A stretch of DNA of 64,000 nt, taken from positions 1-64,000 of the forward strand of contig JACSRN010000076.1 of assembly GCA_014879735.1 (NCBI GenBank), written 5' to 3'. A model generated the notes under the pieces. It was not told the origin of the DNA. It did no database searches and saw only the letters and a program-made list of their open reading frames with translations. The position numbers were made by a program, and so were the translations under genes. Origin of the DNA: Paracoccaceae bacterium. GTDB lineage: Bacteria > Pseudomonadota > Alphaproteobacteria > Rhodobacterales > Rhodobacteraceae. Of the stretch, positions 8,168-17,310 are shown piece by piece; the first letter of the stretch is position 1; each line of letters starts with the position of its first letter.

Positions 8168-8977
8168 TCAGTCGAGATCGCGGAACGGCGCTTCGCGCAC
8201 CGCAAGGAATTCCTTCAGCGACTTTTCCTTCAGAAGCCGCATCCAGTACCGGCCCTCGTCGCTGGCATGCAGGATGGCGGTCGTTTCGCGGTTGTAGCTC
8301 CACGAGCTTTCCAGTCCGGCGGTCTGCTGCTGATGGTTCAGCGCCGCCTTGGCATATTTGATCGCCGTGCCCGGCATCCGTGCGCATTTTCGAGCCAGCC
8401 GCTCGGCCTCTGCCATCAGCCGGTCCTGCGGCACCGCCTTGTTGACCAGGTGGATGCGGGCCGCCTCCTGCCCGTCGATGAGGTCGCCGGTATACATCAG
8501 GTGGCGCGCATGGATCATCGGCACCGTCCAGGGCAGCATCAGCGTCGGCGGGGCCGAGACATGGCGCACTTCGGGTTCGCCCAGCATGGCGCCCTCGGCC
8601 GCAATCGCCATGTCGCAACACATCATCAGCTCCAGACCCCCGGCAAGGCAGAACCCGTTCACCGCCGCGATGATCGGGATCGGGGCCTCGCGGATGAGGC
8701 GCAGGCGCCGCATGTTCTCGCCGATGTCGCCGCGCCACTGGTCGGCGTCCATCTCGAAATCCTCGCCGCCCAGATCGAATCCGGCGGTGAAAGCCCGGCC
8801 CGCGCCGGTCAGGATGACCGCGCGCACCTCGGGATCGGCGACGGCCCGCAGGATCGCCGCCTCGAGCGCATCGCCGAGCGGCTGGTTCATCGCGTTCATC
8901 TTGTCGGGGCGGTTCATGGTCAGGGTGACGAAGGCATCCACCGGATCCTTCTGCCACAGCACCAGATCTTCGCTCAT
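8168..8977 (-). CDS. Enoyl-CoA hydratase/isomerase family protein
   Basis: This 269-aa crotonase-fold enzyme binds a CoA ester in the two oxyanion-hole loops seen here as AFTAGFDLGG (about residues 60-69) and NGFCLAGGLELMM (about 107-119). The usual second catalytic acid region reads LGEPEVRHVSAPP, so an acidic residue is present but the stretch differs from classical hydratases. Isomerase, hydrolase or aldolase-type chemistry is therefore also possible. I set the start at 8977, where AGGAGAA precedes the ATG by about eight bases; the longer form from 9010 would overlap the upstream gene. It follows the AcuI-type reductase by 13 bp and is probably in one operon with it. Confidence 0.85.
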   Translation of the reverse strand: MSEDLVLWQKDPVDAFVTLTMNRPDKMNAMNQPLGDALEAAILRAVADPEVRAVILTGAGRAFTAGFDLGGEDFEMDADQWRGDIGENMRRLRLIREAPIPIIAAVNGFCLAGGLELMMCCDMAIAAEGAMLGEPEVRHVSAPPTLMLPWTVPMIHARHLMYTGDLIDGQEAARIHLVNKAVPQDRLMAEAERLARKCARMPGTAIKYAKAALNHQQQTAGLESSWSYNRETTAILHASDEGRYWMRLLKEKSLKEFLAVREAPFRDLD

Positions 8978-8990
8978 CTCTGCGTTCTCC

Positions 8991-10004
8991 TCAGCCGATC
9001 TCGATGACATGGCGACCCCGGGTCTCGCCCTTCACGATTGCCTGGGCAAGCGCGGGCAGATCCGAAAGTTGCGAGGTGGTGGTCAGTGCCGCCAGTTTCG
9101 CCCGGTCGAGATGCTGCGCCAGCAGATCCCAGGCCCGTGCGCGCTTGGCCTGCGGCACCATCACCGAATCGACGCCCAGCAACGCCACGCTGCGCAGGAT
9201 ATGCGGCATGACCGAGGCCGGCAGATCCGCGCCGCCCGCCAGCCCGCAGGCTGCGACGCCGCCGCCATAGACGGTCTGCGCCAGGACATTGGCCAGCGTG
9301 TGGCTGCCCACGGTATCCACCGCCCCCGACCAGCGCTCGGGTTGCAGCATCTTGCCCGGCTCGGCCAGGGCGGCGCGGGTGACGAAATCGCGCGCGCCGA
9401 GGTCGCGCAGGAAATCGTGCTGGCTTTCACGCCCGGTGGCCGCAACCACGTTGTAGCCGCGCTGCGACAGAACCGAGATGGCGATGGTTCCGACCCCCCC
9501 CGCCGCACCCGTCACCAGAATCTCGCCCTGCCCGGGGGCGATCATTCCCCAATCCTCAAGCGCCAGGACGCAGAGCGCGGCGGTATAGCCGGCGGTGCCG
9601 ATCGCCATGGCCTCGGCGGCGGTAAAACCATCGGGCAGGCGGGTCAGATGGCCCGCCTTCAGCGATTGGTAACGGCTGAAGCCGCCCCATTCGGTTTCCG
9701 ACAGGCCCCAGCCATTGACGATCACCCGATCGCCGGCCTGCCATTCCGGCACCCGGGACTCGACGACCGTGCCGGCAAGATCGATCCCCGCGACCATCGG
9801 AAACCGCCGCGCGATGCGGCCCTTGCCGCTGATGGCCAGCCCGTCCTTGTAGTTCAGGCTGGAATGGCTGATTTCGACCAGGACGTCATTGTCGGGCAGA
9901 TCGGCCAGGGTCAGCTTTTCAAACCCGGCCTTGGGTTTGCCCTCGACGTCGCGGATCACCATCGCATCGAAGGGTGCGGTCCGGAATGTGTGTTCGGCGC
10001 TCAT
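8991..10004 (-). CDS. acuI: Acrylyl-CoA reductase-like NADPH:quinone oxidoreductase (AcuI/YhdH family)
   Basis: This 337-aa zinc-free medium-chain reductase has the catalytic-domain signature SSLNYKDGLAISGKG at residues 48-62, the family's GIDLAGTV, and a Rossmann loop GAAGGVGTIA near residue 165. AcuI proteins reduce acrylyl-CoA to propionyl-CoA with NADPH, in 3-hydroxypropionate and DMSP metabolism, and also detoxify acrylyl-CoA. Start 10004 (MSAEHTFRTAPF) gives the normal family length; the extension to 10079 looks non-coding. With the enoyl-CoA hydratase downstream and the acyl-CoA ligase next door, it fits a short-chain acyl-CoA route. The gene name rests on family resemblance only. Confidence 0.8.
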   Translation of the reverse strand: MSAEHTFRTAPFDAMVIRDVEGKPKAGFEKLTLADLPDNDVLVEISHSSLNYKDGLAISGKGRIARRFPMVAGIDLAGTVVESRVPEWQAGDRVIVNGWGLSETEWGGFSRYQSLKAGHLTRLPDGFTAAEAMAIGTAGYTAALCVLALEDWGMIAPGQGEILVTGAAGGVGTIAISVLSQRGYNVVAATGRESQHDFLRDLGARDFVTRAALAEPGKMLQPERWSGAVDTVGSHTLANVLAQTVYGGGVAACGLAGGADLPASVMPHILRSVALLGVDSVMVPQAKRARAWDLLAQHLDRAKLAALTTTSQLSDLPALAQAIVKGETRGRHVIEIG

Positions 10005-10077
10005 GATCCTGTCCCAACTGCCCCTGTGTTGCGGGCGCGGTGCATCGGACAATTCCGGGGCAAAACCGCGCTGTGCC

Positions 10078-10097
10078 ATATTTCCATATTGAAATAT
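10078..10097. promoter_or_regulatory. Inverted repeat sharing ATTTCCATATT with the 5606 site
   Basis: ATATTTC (10078-10084) and GAAATAT (10091-10097) are perfect 7-base arms around CATATT. The 11-mer ATTTCCATATT at 10080-10090 is identical to 5606-5616. The site lies between the AcuI/hydratase operon (minus) and the flavin dehydrogenase/IOR operon (plus). It suggests that the GntR protein encoded at 5666 also controls this second divergent pair. Confidence 0.5.
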
Positions 10098-10189
10098 CTA
10101 TTTGACAATGAATGCAACCTAAATAACCTTGGCGGGCGACCGTTTCCGCGCCCGGGCCGGCGGAATGCGGATTGTGATAGGCCTTCGGG

Positions 10190-11614
10190 GTGCGGTTCGC
10201 ACCCGACCCGGACCGGGATGCCAGATACTTGGAAGACGCCGAAGCCCCTACCCCAGCAGGCACCACCCTGCCCGAAGCGCTGATCCGCTTCGCGCTGCCA
10301 CCTGCGCCGAAATACCGTGACGATGCGGGCGGTGCGCCCGGTGCAGAACCGCGGGCCGTGCTGGCACCGCGAACGGCCGAGGATTGCGCCGGGATTCTGC
10401 TGGCGCTGCAGGCGGAAGGGCAGCCCTGCGTGGTGCAGGGTGGGCGGACCGGGCTTTCGGGCGGCGCGCGCGTCCGCCCGGGCGAGACGGTCATTTCGCT
10501 GGAGCGGATGACGGCGATCGAGCGCATCGATCCCGTGGCCGGGCTGATGATCGCGGGGGCCGGGGTCGTGCTGGAACAGGCGCAGCAGGCCGCAGCGGCG
10601 GCGGGGCTGTTCCTGGCAGCCGATCTGGGCGCACGCGGCAGTGCCACGCTGGGCGGAATGGCAGCCACCAATGCCGGTGGCCCGCTGGCGTTGCGATATG
10701 GCAGCTTTCGCCAGCAGGTGCTGGGCGTCGAGGCGGTGCTGGCCGACGGCACCATCATCCGCCGTCTGGGCGGGCTGATGAAGGACAACAGCGGCTATGA
10801 CCTCAGCCAGTTCCTGATCGGAACCGAGGGCACGCTGGGGATCGTCACCCGATTGGCGTTGCGCCTGTATCCGGCGCCGGCCGGGCGGCGCGTGGCGCTT
10901 TGTGCGCTTGCCGGGGTCGGGGATGCGCTGGCGCTGCTGCCGGATCTGCGCGCCGGCCTTGGCCCGGCGCTGCAGGCCTGCGAATTGATCGTCGCGCCAC
11001 TGCTGGAGGCCGCCTGCGCCAGCCAGAATCTGCGGTATCCTTTCGCCGCCGCCGCGGCGGCGGCCCTGCTGATCGAAGTGGCCGGCCCGGACCCGGATGC
11101 CGAGGCCGACAGGCTGGAGGCGCTGCTGGCCCGGGCCATCGAATCCGGCCGGGTGGCCGATGCCGTCCTGTCGCAATCCGAGGCGGATTGCCGGCGGCTT
11201 TGGGCGCTGCGCGAAGCCTGCAGCCATCACCTGCTGCACCTGCCGGCAACGACCGGCCTCGACATCTCGCTGCCGATCCCGGCAATACCGGATTTTCTGG
11301 CCGAGGCGGGCGCCTGGCTTGCGGGCCGGGCGGAGCCTGCGGTCTTCGGCCATCTGGGCGATGGCAACCTGCATTACGTCCTGCCCGGGCGCCATGGGCC
11401 GGACGTGCTGGCGCCGCTGTTCAGCCTGCTGGCCGGTCATGGCGGCGTGATCACCGCCGAGCATGGCATCGGTTTGGACAAGGTCGCCTATCTGCCATCC
11501 TGCCGCTTGCCGGGCGAGATCGTCGCCATGGCCCGGCTGAAGGCTGCCGTCGATCCGGGCTGGATCCTGAACCCCGGTCGGGTGATCCCGGTTCCGGCCG
11601 AACTGCAGCGCTGA
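10190..11614 (+). CDS. FAD-linked 2-hydroxyacid dehydrogenase (GlcD / D-lactate dehydrogenase type)
   Basis: This 474-aa flavoprotein of the vanillyl-alcohol-oxidase fold has the FAD loop GGRTGLSGGA near residues 85-94, a second FAD stretch DLGARGSATLGGMAATNAGG near 145-165, and the C-terminal metal/substrate motifs HLGDGNLHY and AEHGIGLDK. Family members oxidise D-2-hydroxy acids (glycolate, D-lactate, D-2-hydroxyglutarate) to 2-oxo acids. The best visible start is a GTG at 10190 behind a weak CGGGG; no upstream in-frame ATG was found. The next gene, indolepyruvate oxidoreductase, begins only 10 bases later. The 2-oxo acid made here could be its substrate, which makes an aryl- or branched 2-hydroxyacid the likely target. 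Confidence 0.85.
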   Translation: MRFAPDPDRDARYLEDAEAPTPAGTTLPEALIRFALPPAPKYRDDAGGAPGAEPRAVLAPRTAEDCAGILLALQAEGQPCVVQGGRTGLSGGARVRPGETVISLERMTAIERIDPVAGLMIAGAGVVLEQAQQAAAAAGLFLAADLGARGSATLGGMAATNAGGPLALRYGSFRQQVLGVEAVLADGTIIRRLGGLMKDNSGYDLSQFLIGTEGTLGIVTRLALRLYPAPAGRRVALCALAGVGDALALLPDLRAGLGPALQACELIVAPLLEAACASQNLRYPFAAAAAAALLIEVAGPDPDAEADRLEALLARAIESGRVADAVLSQSEADCRRLWALREACSHHLLHLPATTGLDISLPIPAIPDFLAEAGAWLAGRAEPAVFGHLGDGNLHYVLPGRHGPDVLAPLFSLLAGHGGVITAEHGIGLDKVAYLPSCRLPGEIVAMARLKAAVDPGWILNPGRVIPVPAELQR

Positions 11615-11624
11615 GGTGCCGGCC

Positions 11625-14600
11625 ATGACGCATTCCCCGCCAGCATCCGCATCCGATGCCGCCACCCCGCGAAACGGTGCAGACACCCAGCGCCCGGTCG
11701 GGCCGGCACTGACCGACCGCTACAGCCAGGCGGCCGGCCGGATCCTCGTTTCGGGCGGCCAGGCACTGATCCGGCTGATGATCGAGCAGCAGGCCCGCGA
11801 TCAGGCGGCGGGGCTGGATACTGCGGGCTATGTCTCGGGCTACCGCGGCTCTCCGCTGGCGGATTTCGATGGCGAACTGGCGCGGGCGCGACCCTATCTC
11901 GACGCGGCGCAGATCCGGTTCCAGCCCGGGTTGAACGAGGATCTGGCTGCCACCGCCGTCTGGGGCAGCCAGCAGATCGACCTCTCGCCCGGCGCCCGGT
12001 ACGACGGGGTCTTTGCGCTGTGGTATGGCAAGGGGCCGGGCGTCGACCGTTCGGTGGACGCGATCCGTCATGCCAATGCGGCCGGGACCCATCCGAAGGG
12101 CGGCGTGCTGCTTCTGATGGGCGACGATCACGGAGCGGTTTCCTCGACCCTGCCGCATCAGTCGGAATACACGCTGATGTCGGCCATGGTGCCGATCCTT
12201 TCGCCGGCGGGGGTCGAGGACTACATTCCCTTCGGATTGGCGGGTTTCGCCATGAGCCGGCTGTCCGGTGCCTGGGTCGGCTTCAAATGCCAGACCGACA
12301 TTGTCGAATGCACCGCCACGGTTGATCTGCCCGATGCCGGGGCCACGGCGGTCCTGCCCGAGGTCGAGATCCCCCCCGGCGGCCTGTCGATCCGCTGGCC
12401 CGACGACAAGATCGCCCAGGAAGCGCGGCTGGAGGTCAAGCTGCGGGTGGCACAGGCCTTTGCCGCGGCGAACGGGCTGGATGTCATCTCGGGGGGCGGC
12501 GCGGGTGCGCGGCGCGGCATCGTTGCCACCGGCAAGGCCTGGCGCGACCTGCAGGGCGCCTTCCGGGCCTGCGGCCTTACGCCCGAGGCGGCCGGGCTGC
12601 GGCTGCTGAAGGTTGGCCTGGTCTGGCCGATGGTGCCGCAGACGCTGGACCGTTTTGCCGAGGGGCTGGACGAGATCCTCGTCGTCGAAGAGAAGCGTCC
12701 GGTGATGGAGGACCAGATCCGGGCGCAGTTCTACAATCGCGCCGAAGGCGCGCGGCCGCGCATCTGGGGCAAGACCACGCCCGGGGGGGCGCCGCTGATC
12801 TCGTCCACCGCCGAGTTGGATCCGGCCGGCCTGGCGCAGATCCTGGCGCAGTTTCTGCAGCGAAACGCTCCCGCCATCCCCGCCGAACCGCCACCATCGC
12901 CGGCCGGGCTGCCGTTTCGCGAACCCTATTTCTGTTCGGGCTGCCCGCATTCGGTTTCGACCAGACTGCCGGCGGGCAGCCGCGCCACAGCCGGCATCGG
13001 CTGCTCGATGCTGGCGGTGGCCATGGACCGCAACGTCGAGACCTTCACCCAGATGGGGGGCGAGGGCGCCAACTGGATCGGCCATGCCCCCTTTACCGAC
13101 GAGCCGCATGTCTTCGTCCACATGGGCGACGGCACCTATTTCCATTCCGGCCTGCTGGCGATCCGGGCGGCGGTGGCGGCCAAGGTCAATGCCACCTACA
13201 AGATCCTGTTCAACGATGCCGTTGCCATGACCGGCGGCCAGCGCCACGATGGCGAGTTAAGCGTGCCGGCCGTGGTCGACCAGATCCGCGCCGAGGGCGT
13301 GCGCGAACTGGTTGTCATCGCCAAGACGCCCGAGGTCTGGAAAGGCCGGCTGCCCGCCGGCGTCCGGGTGCTGCCCCGTGATGCCCTGCAGGCCGAACAG
13401 GACCGGCTGCGCGGGGTCGAAGGCGTGACCTGCATCGTCTACGATCAGATCTGCGCCGCCGAACAGCGGCGTCGCCGCAAGCGCGGAACCCTGCCGAAAG
13501 CCGCCGCGCGGGTGGTGATCAACCCTGAGGTCTGCGAAGGCTGCGGCGATTGCTCGGTACAGTCGAATTGTATCGCGGTGGAGCCGCTGGAGACCGAACT
13601 TGGCCGCAAGCGGCGGATCAACCAGTCGGCCTGCAACTCCGATCTCAGTTGCCTCAAGGGCTTTTGCCCCAGTTTCGTCACGGTAGAGGGTGGGACGCGC
13701 CGGCCCGTGCTGGTGCCGCTGCCCGAGGCGGCCTTGGCCGACCTGCCGCTGCCCGCCGCAGCGGCGGCGGATGGCAGTCATGCGCTGCTGCTGGCCGGGA
13801 TCGGCGGAACCGGGGTGATCACGGTCTCGGCGATCCTGGCGCAGGCGGCACATCTCGACGGGCTGGCGGTGCAGGTCCTGAACCAGACCGGGCTGGCGCA
13901 GAAGAACGGCGCGGTGATGTCGCATCTGCGGTTGGCGCGGGATCCCGCACTGCTTGATGCGCCGCGGATCGGCGCCGGCGAGACCGATCTGCTGCTGGCC
14001 TTCGATACGGTTGTCGCAGCCCAGCCGCGCGCCCTGCGCAGCATCGATCCGATGCGCAGCCGGATCGTGGCCGACCTTCACGTCACGCCAACCGCCGATT
14101 TCGTCCGCAACCCGACCGCCGAGCAGAAATCGGCGCTGCCTCTGGCGCAACTGCGCCGGCGGGCCGGCGAGGGGAGGCTGGCCACGATCGATGCAACCGG
14201 GCTGGCCCTGCGCCATTTCGGCGATGCGATTGCGGCCAACCTGCTGCTGGCGGGGCATGCCTACCAGCTTGGCCTGATCCCGGTCGGGCTGCAGGCGATA
14301 ACCGCGGCCATCACGCTGAACGGCGGCTCGGTCGAGCAGAACTTGCGGGCCTTCGCAACCGGCCGGCTGTCGGCACTGGACCCGCAGGCCTTCGCCCGCA
14401 CCCCGGCCGTGCCTCCGCTGACGGGCGCGGCGCTAAAGGCGATGCTTGCCCGCCGCCTGACCGATTATCAGGATGCCGCCTATGCAGCACGCTTTGCGGC
14501 CCTGGTCGAGCGGGCCGAGGCGCGCGCAGCGGAATGGCATGGCGCGGCCGCCTTCCTGGATGCGCTGATGCGCGGGGCCTATCACGTCATGGCGATCAAG

Positions 14601-15026
14601 GACGAATACGAGGTGGCGCGGATGCAGTCCGATCCGGCCTTCCTGCGGGAGGTTGCGCGCGAATTCGACGGTGCGCCTGTCCTGCGGTTCCATCTGGCGC
14701 CACCGCTGTTCAGCCGCAGGGATCCCGCGACCGGCCGTCCGCGCAAACATGCCTTCGGCCCCTGGATACAGCCGATGTTCCGGCTTCTGGCCCGGATGAA
14801 GGTGCTGCGTGGCGGGCCGTTCGATCCGTTCCGCTACGGCCATGATCGGCGCGAGGATCGTGCGCTGCGCGATGAATATCTGGCGCGGATGGCGGTGCTG
14901 ATCGACAGGCTTTCCCCCGACGGGCTTGCAATGGCGACCGAGACTGCCGCCGCGGTGATGCAGGTGCGGGGCTACGGGCCGGTCAGGGCCGCGGCCCTTG
15001 CCAGCTATCGCGCCCGCCTCGGCTGA
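11625..15026 (+). CDS. Indolepyruvate:ferredoxin oxidoreductase, fused alpha-gamma form
   Basis: This protein of about 1133 aa oxidatively decarboxylates aryl (indole-, phenyl-) or related 2-oxo acids to acyl-CoA with ferredoxin. The N-terminal pyruvate-ferredoxin-like domain starts near residue 35 (GYVSGYRGSPL). The thiamine-diphosphate domain carries GCSMLAVAMDRN and GDGTYFHSG around 460-510. A cysteine cluster CEGCGDCSVQSNC begins at residue 637, and the gamma domain begins near 725 (GIGGTGVITVSAILAQAA). The ATG at 11625 is preceded by GAGGTG overlapping the stop of the dehydrogenase gene; a GTG at 11616 is less likely. Length and domain order match the single-chain form common in aerobic proteobacteria. 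Confidence 0.93.
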   Translation: MTHSPPASASDAATPRNGADTQRPVGPALTDRYSQAAGRILVSGGQALIRLMIEQQARDQAAGLDTAGYVSGYRGSPLADFDGELARARPYLDAAQIRFQPGLNEDLAATAVWGSQQIDLSPGARYDGVFALWYGKGPGVDRSVDAIRHANAAGTHPKGGVLLLMGDDHGAVSSTLPHQSEYTLMSAMVPILSPAGVEDYIPFGLAGFAMSRLSGAWVGFKCQTDIVECTATVDLPDAGATAVLPEVEIPPGGLSIRWPDDKIAQEARLEVKLRVAQAFAAANGLDVISGGGAGARRGIVATGKAWRDLQGAFRACGLTPEAAGLRLLKVGLVWPMVPQTLDRFAEGLDEILVVEEKRPVMEDQIRAQFYNRAEGARPRIWGKTTPGGAPLISSTAELDPAGLAQILAQFLQRNAPAIPAEPPPSPAGLPFREPYFCSGCPHSVSTRLPAGSRATAGIGCSMLAVAMDRNVETFTQMGGEGANWIGHAPFTDEPHVFVHMGDGTYFHSGLLAIRAAVAAKVNATYKILFNDAVAMTGGQRHDGELSVPAVVDQIRAEGVRELVVIAKTPEVWKGRLPAGVRVLPRDALQAEQDRLRGVEGVTCIVYDQICAAEQRRRRKRGTLPKAAARVVINPEVCEGCGDCSVQSNCIAVEPLETELGRKRRINQSACNSDLSCLKGFCPSFVTVEGGTRRPVLVPLPEAALADLPLPAAAAADGSHALLLAGIGGTGVITVSAILAQAAHLDGLAVQVLNQTGLAQKNGAVMSHLRLARDPALLDAPRIGAGETDLLLAFDTVVAAQPRALRSIDPMRSRIVADLHVTPTADFVRNPTAEQKSALPLAQLRRRAGEGRLATIDATGLALRHFGDAIAANLLLAGHAYQLGLIPVGLQAITAAITLNGGSVEQNLRAFATGRLSALDPQAFARTPAVPPLTGAALKAMLARRLTDYQDAAYAARFAALVERAEARAAEWHGAAAFLDALMRGAYHVMAIKDEYEVARMQSDPAFLREVAREFDGAPVLRFHLAPPLFSRRDPATGRPRKHAFGPWIQPMFRLLARMKVLRGGPFDPFRYGHDRREDRALRDEYLARMAVLIDRLSPDGLAMATETAAAVMQVRGYGPVRAAALASYRARLG

Positions 15027-15035
15027 CGGCAGCGA

Positions 15036-15061
15036 CGCCCGCGGGGCTCGGCCCCGGGGCG
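15036..15061. terminator. GC-rich hairpin between convergent genes
   Basis: CGCCC-GC-GGGGC, a TCG loop, then GCCCC-G-GGGCG can fold into a strong stem with a small bulge. It lies exactly between the convergent stops of the IOR gene and the exporter operon. There is no T-tract on either strand, so it would be a weak or bidirectional terminator at best. Confidence 0.35.
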
Positions 15062-15062
15062 A

Positions 15063-16175
15063 TCAGTTCAGCCGGTGCCGGAACAGCCAGGCGGCAAGCG
15101 GCAGGGTGATGGCCGCCATCGCCAGAAGCGGGACGAAATCGAAGGCGATGTCGGCAAAGGTCGCCCCTTCCAGATAGACGCGGCGCACCAGATCGATGCC
15201 GAAGCGCAGCGGATTCACATAGGTCGCGACCTGCAGGATTTCGGGCATGGTGCGGACCGGGGTCAGCAGGCCCGACAGCAGCATCAGCGGCATCATGACC
15301 AGAAAGGTGTAGAGCATCGCCTGCTGCATCGTCAGCGCCACGGCCGAGATCGACAGGCCGATGCCGACCGCCGCCGTCGTGAACGAGATCAGCCCCAGAT
15401 ACATCAGCCAGACCGAGCCGTTCATCGGGATCTGGAACCAGAAGCGGATGATCAGGAAGATGATCGTCGACTGCACCAGCCCGACCAGGATCGAGGGCAG
15501 CGCCTTGCCGATCAGGATCTGCAACGGTGTCAGCGGCGTCACCAGCAACTGGTCGAAAGTGCCCTGCTCGCGTTCGCGGGCGACCGAAAGGGCCGCCAGC
15601 AGCAGGGTCTGCAGCATGCTGAGCGTGGCAATCAGCGCCGGCATCAGGTTCCAGCGCGATTCATAATTGGGGTTGAACCAGGCCCGGCGGACGATGGTCA
15701 GCGGTGCCCGATTGCCGAGTTTCGCGTTGAAGGCGGCCACCACCGCGGAAATCTGCGCAGCGGCGGCGCCGGCCGTCGAGGAATTGCGGCCATCAAGAAT
15801 AACCTGCAGCGGCGCCTCGCGCCCCGCGGCCAGCCGCGCTGCGAAATCGCCGGGAAAGACAATCACCAGCAGCGCAGCCCCGCTGTCGATCTGGCCGGCG
15901 ATCTGACCGGAATGGTCCAGCGTCGCAACCCGCTCAAACACGCCGGTGCCGTCAAGCCGCGCCAGCAGCTCGGTGGAGGCTGCGCTGCGGCTCTGGTCCA
16001 GGGCGGCATAGGGCACATGCGTCAGATCATAGGTTGCGCCGTAACCGAACAGCAGCGACTGGATCAGCGCCGGCGCGAACAGCAGCGCACGGCTGGCCGG
16101 ATCCTTCAGGATTGCCAGCATCTCCTTGCGGATGAGCGCCAGGACCTGAGAAAGATAGGTGATCGGCGATGGCAT
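15063..16175 (-). CDS. ABC-2 type transporter permease (YbhR-like)
   Basis: This membrane protein of about 370 aa starts MPSPITYLSQVLALIRKEML. It has one N-terminal membrane segment (LLFAPALIQSLLFGYGATYD), a large periplasmic loop to about residue 165, and five further hydrophobic segments ending AAITLPLAAWLFRHRLN. This is the layout of ABC-2 exporter permeases of the YbhS/YbhR type, which export drugs or cations together with a double ATPase and an HlyD-type adaptor. I prefer 16175; a start at 16199 would overlap the upstream gene by 20 bases. It is the last gene of a four-gene operon. Confidence 0.88.
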   Translation of the reverse strand: MPSPITYLSQVLALIRKEMLAILKDPASRALLFAPALIQSLLFGYGATYDLTHVPYAALDQSRSAASTELLARLDGTGVFERVATLDHSGQIAGQIDSGAALLVIVFPGDFAARLAAGREAPLQVILDGRNSSTAGAAAAQISAVVAAFNAKLGNRAPLTIVRRAWFNPNYESRWNLMPALIATLSMLQTLLLAALSVAREREQGTFDQLLVTPLTPLQILIGKALPSILVGLVQSTIIFLIIRFWFQIPMNGSVWLMYLGLISFTTAAVGIGLSISAVALTMQQAMLYTFLVMMPLMLLSGLLTPVRTMPEILQVATYVNPLRFGIDLVRRVYLEGATFADIAFDFVPLLAMAAITLPLAAWLFRHRLN

Positions 16176-16179
16176 CGGA

Positions 16180-17310
16180 TCAGTCCAGCCTCTTGGCAAG
16201 CGTTCGCTGCGTGGCCCAGATCAGCACGATGGCATAGGCGGCAAGGATGGCGCAGCTTTGCAGGATGGCGGGCCAGTAGTTGCCGGCCATGAACAGCGTC
16301 TTGATCAGCGACATGAAATGCGTGGCCGGCAGAAGCTGGCTGACCCAGCGGATCACGACCGGGACGTTGCGCAGGTCGAAGACAAAGCCTGACAGCATGA
16401 TTGCCGGCAGGAAGCTGACCAGAAGCGCCACCTGGCTGGCGGCGAACTGGTTGCGGGTGATCCCCGAGATCCACAGGCCCATCGCCAGCGAGACCAGAAG
16501 GTACAGGAGCGATGCCAGGACGATGATCGACAACGCGCCGCGCATCGGCACCTGAAACAGGAATTTTGCAGCCAGCAGGCACATGGCAAGGTCGATCATG
16601 CCGATGACGAGATAGGGTGCGAGCTTGGCCAGCGTCAGTTCCATCGGGCGGACCGGCGTGACGAACAGCGCCTCCAGCGTACCCCTTTCCCATTCGCGCG
16701 CGATCAGCAGCGAGGTCAGGAAGGCGCCGATCAGCGTCGTGACCAGCACGATCAGGCCGGGCACCAGAAACCAGGTGCTGGTTGCAGCCTCGTTGAACCA
16801 GATGCGCTGGACGATGCCCACGCTGGCGCTGTCCTGAAAGCGGACGTCCCGCCGGTCGGCCAGATGCTCAAGCGCATTGGCGATGGCGCCGCTGGCATAG
16901 CCTTCGATGGTCTGGGCCGTGGTGGAATCGACACCGTTCAGGATCAGCTGCAGACGGCCGTTGCCGCCAGCCAGATCATGGGTGAATTCGTTCGGAACCC
17001 GCAGGATGGCATCGGCCTCCCCGGCGCGGATCATCGCCTCGGCCTGCGGCATCGACTGCAGCCAGACCGGGTCCAGGTATTGCGACCCAACCAGACCTGC
17101 CACGGCGTTCAGGGTCACGGGCGAGCTGTCTTCCAGCACCACGGCGATGCGGGCATGTTTCACGTCGAAGGACAGGCCGTAGCCGAACAGCAGGATCAGA
17201 ACCAGCGGCAGCAGCAGGCCGACGACCAGGTTGCTGCGGTCGCGCAGCATCTGCCGCGTTTCCTTGCGGGTCAGGGCCGCCAGTCGCCGGGCGAAGCCGC
17301 CGCCGGTCAT
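16180..17310 (-). CDS. ABC-2 type transporter permease (YbhS-like)
   Basis: This 376-aa protein has the same layout as the permease downstream: a cytoplasmic KETRQMLRDRSNLV stretch, a first membrane segment near residues 26-45, a long periplasmic region to about 175, then five membrane segments. The motif EREQGT of the partner appears here as EWERGTLEALFVTPVRP, the cytoplasmic loop that probably touches the ATPase. Its ATG overlaps the stop of the ATPase gene (ATGA, 17310-17307). The two similar permeases would make a heterodimeric export channel. Confidence 0.9.
   Translation of the reverse strand: MTGGGFARRLAALTRKETRQMLRDRSNLVVGLLLPLVLILLFGYGLSFDVKHARIAVVLEDSSPVTLNAVAGLVGSQYLDPVWLQSMPQAEAMIRAGEADAILRVPNEFTHDLAGGNGRLQLILNGVDSTTAQTIEGYASGAIANALEHLADRRDVRFQDSASVGIVQRIWFNEAATSTWFLVPGLIVLVTTLIGAFLTSLLIAREWERGTLEALFVTPVRPMELTLAKLAPYLVIGMIDLAMCLLAAKFLFQVPMRGALSIIVLASLLYLLVSLAMGLWISGITRNQFAASQVALLVSFLPAIMLSGFVFDLRNVPVVIRWVSQLLPATHFMSLIKTLFMAGNYWPAILQSCAILAAYAIVLIWATQRTLAKRLD

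Noticed and set aside
10001-13247. Long minus-strand open frames over the 2-hydroxyacid dehydrogenase and IOR genes
   Set aside because: These are mirror frames of strongly conserved genes; no motif or ribosome site supports them.
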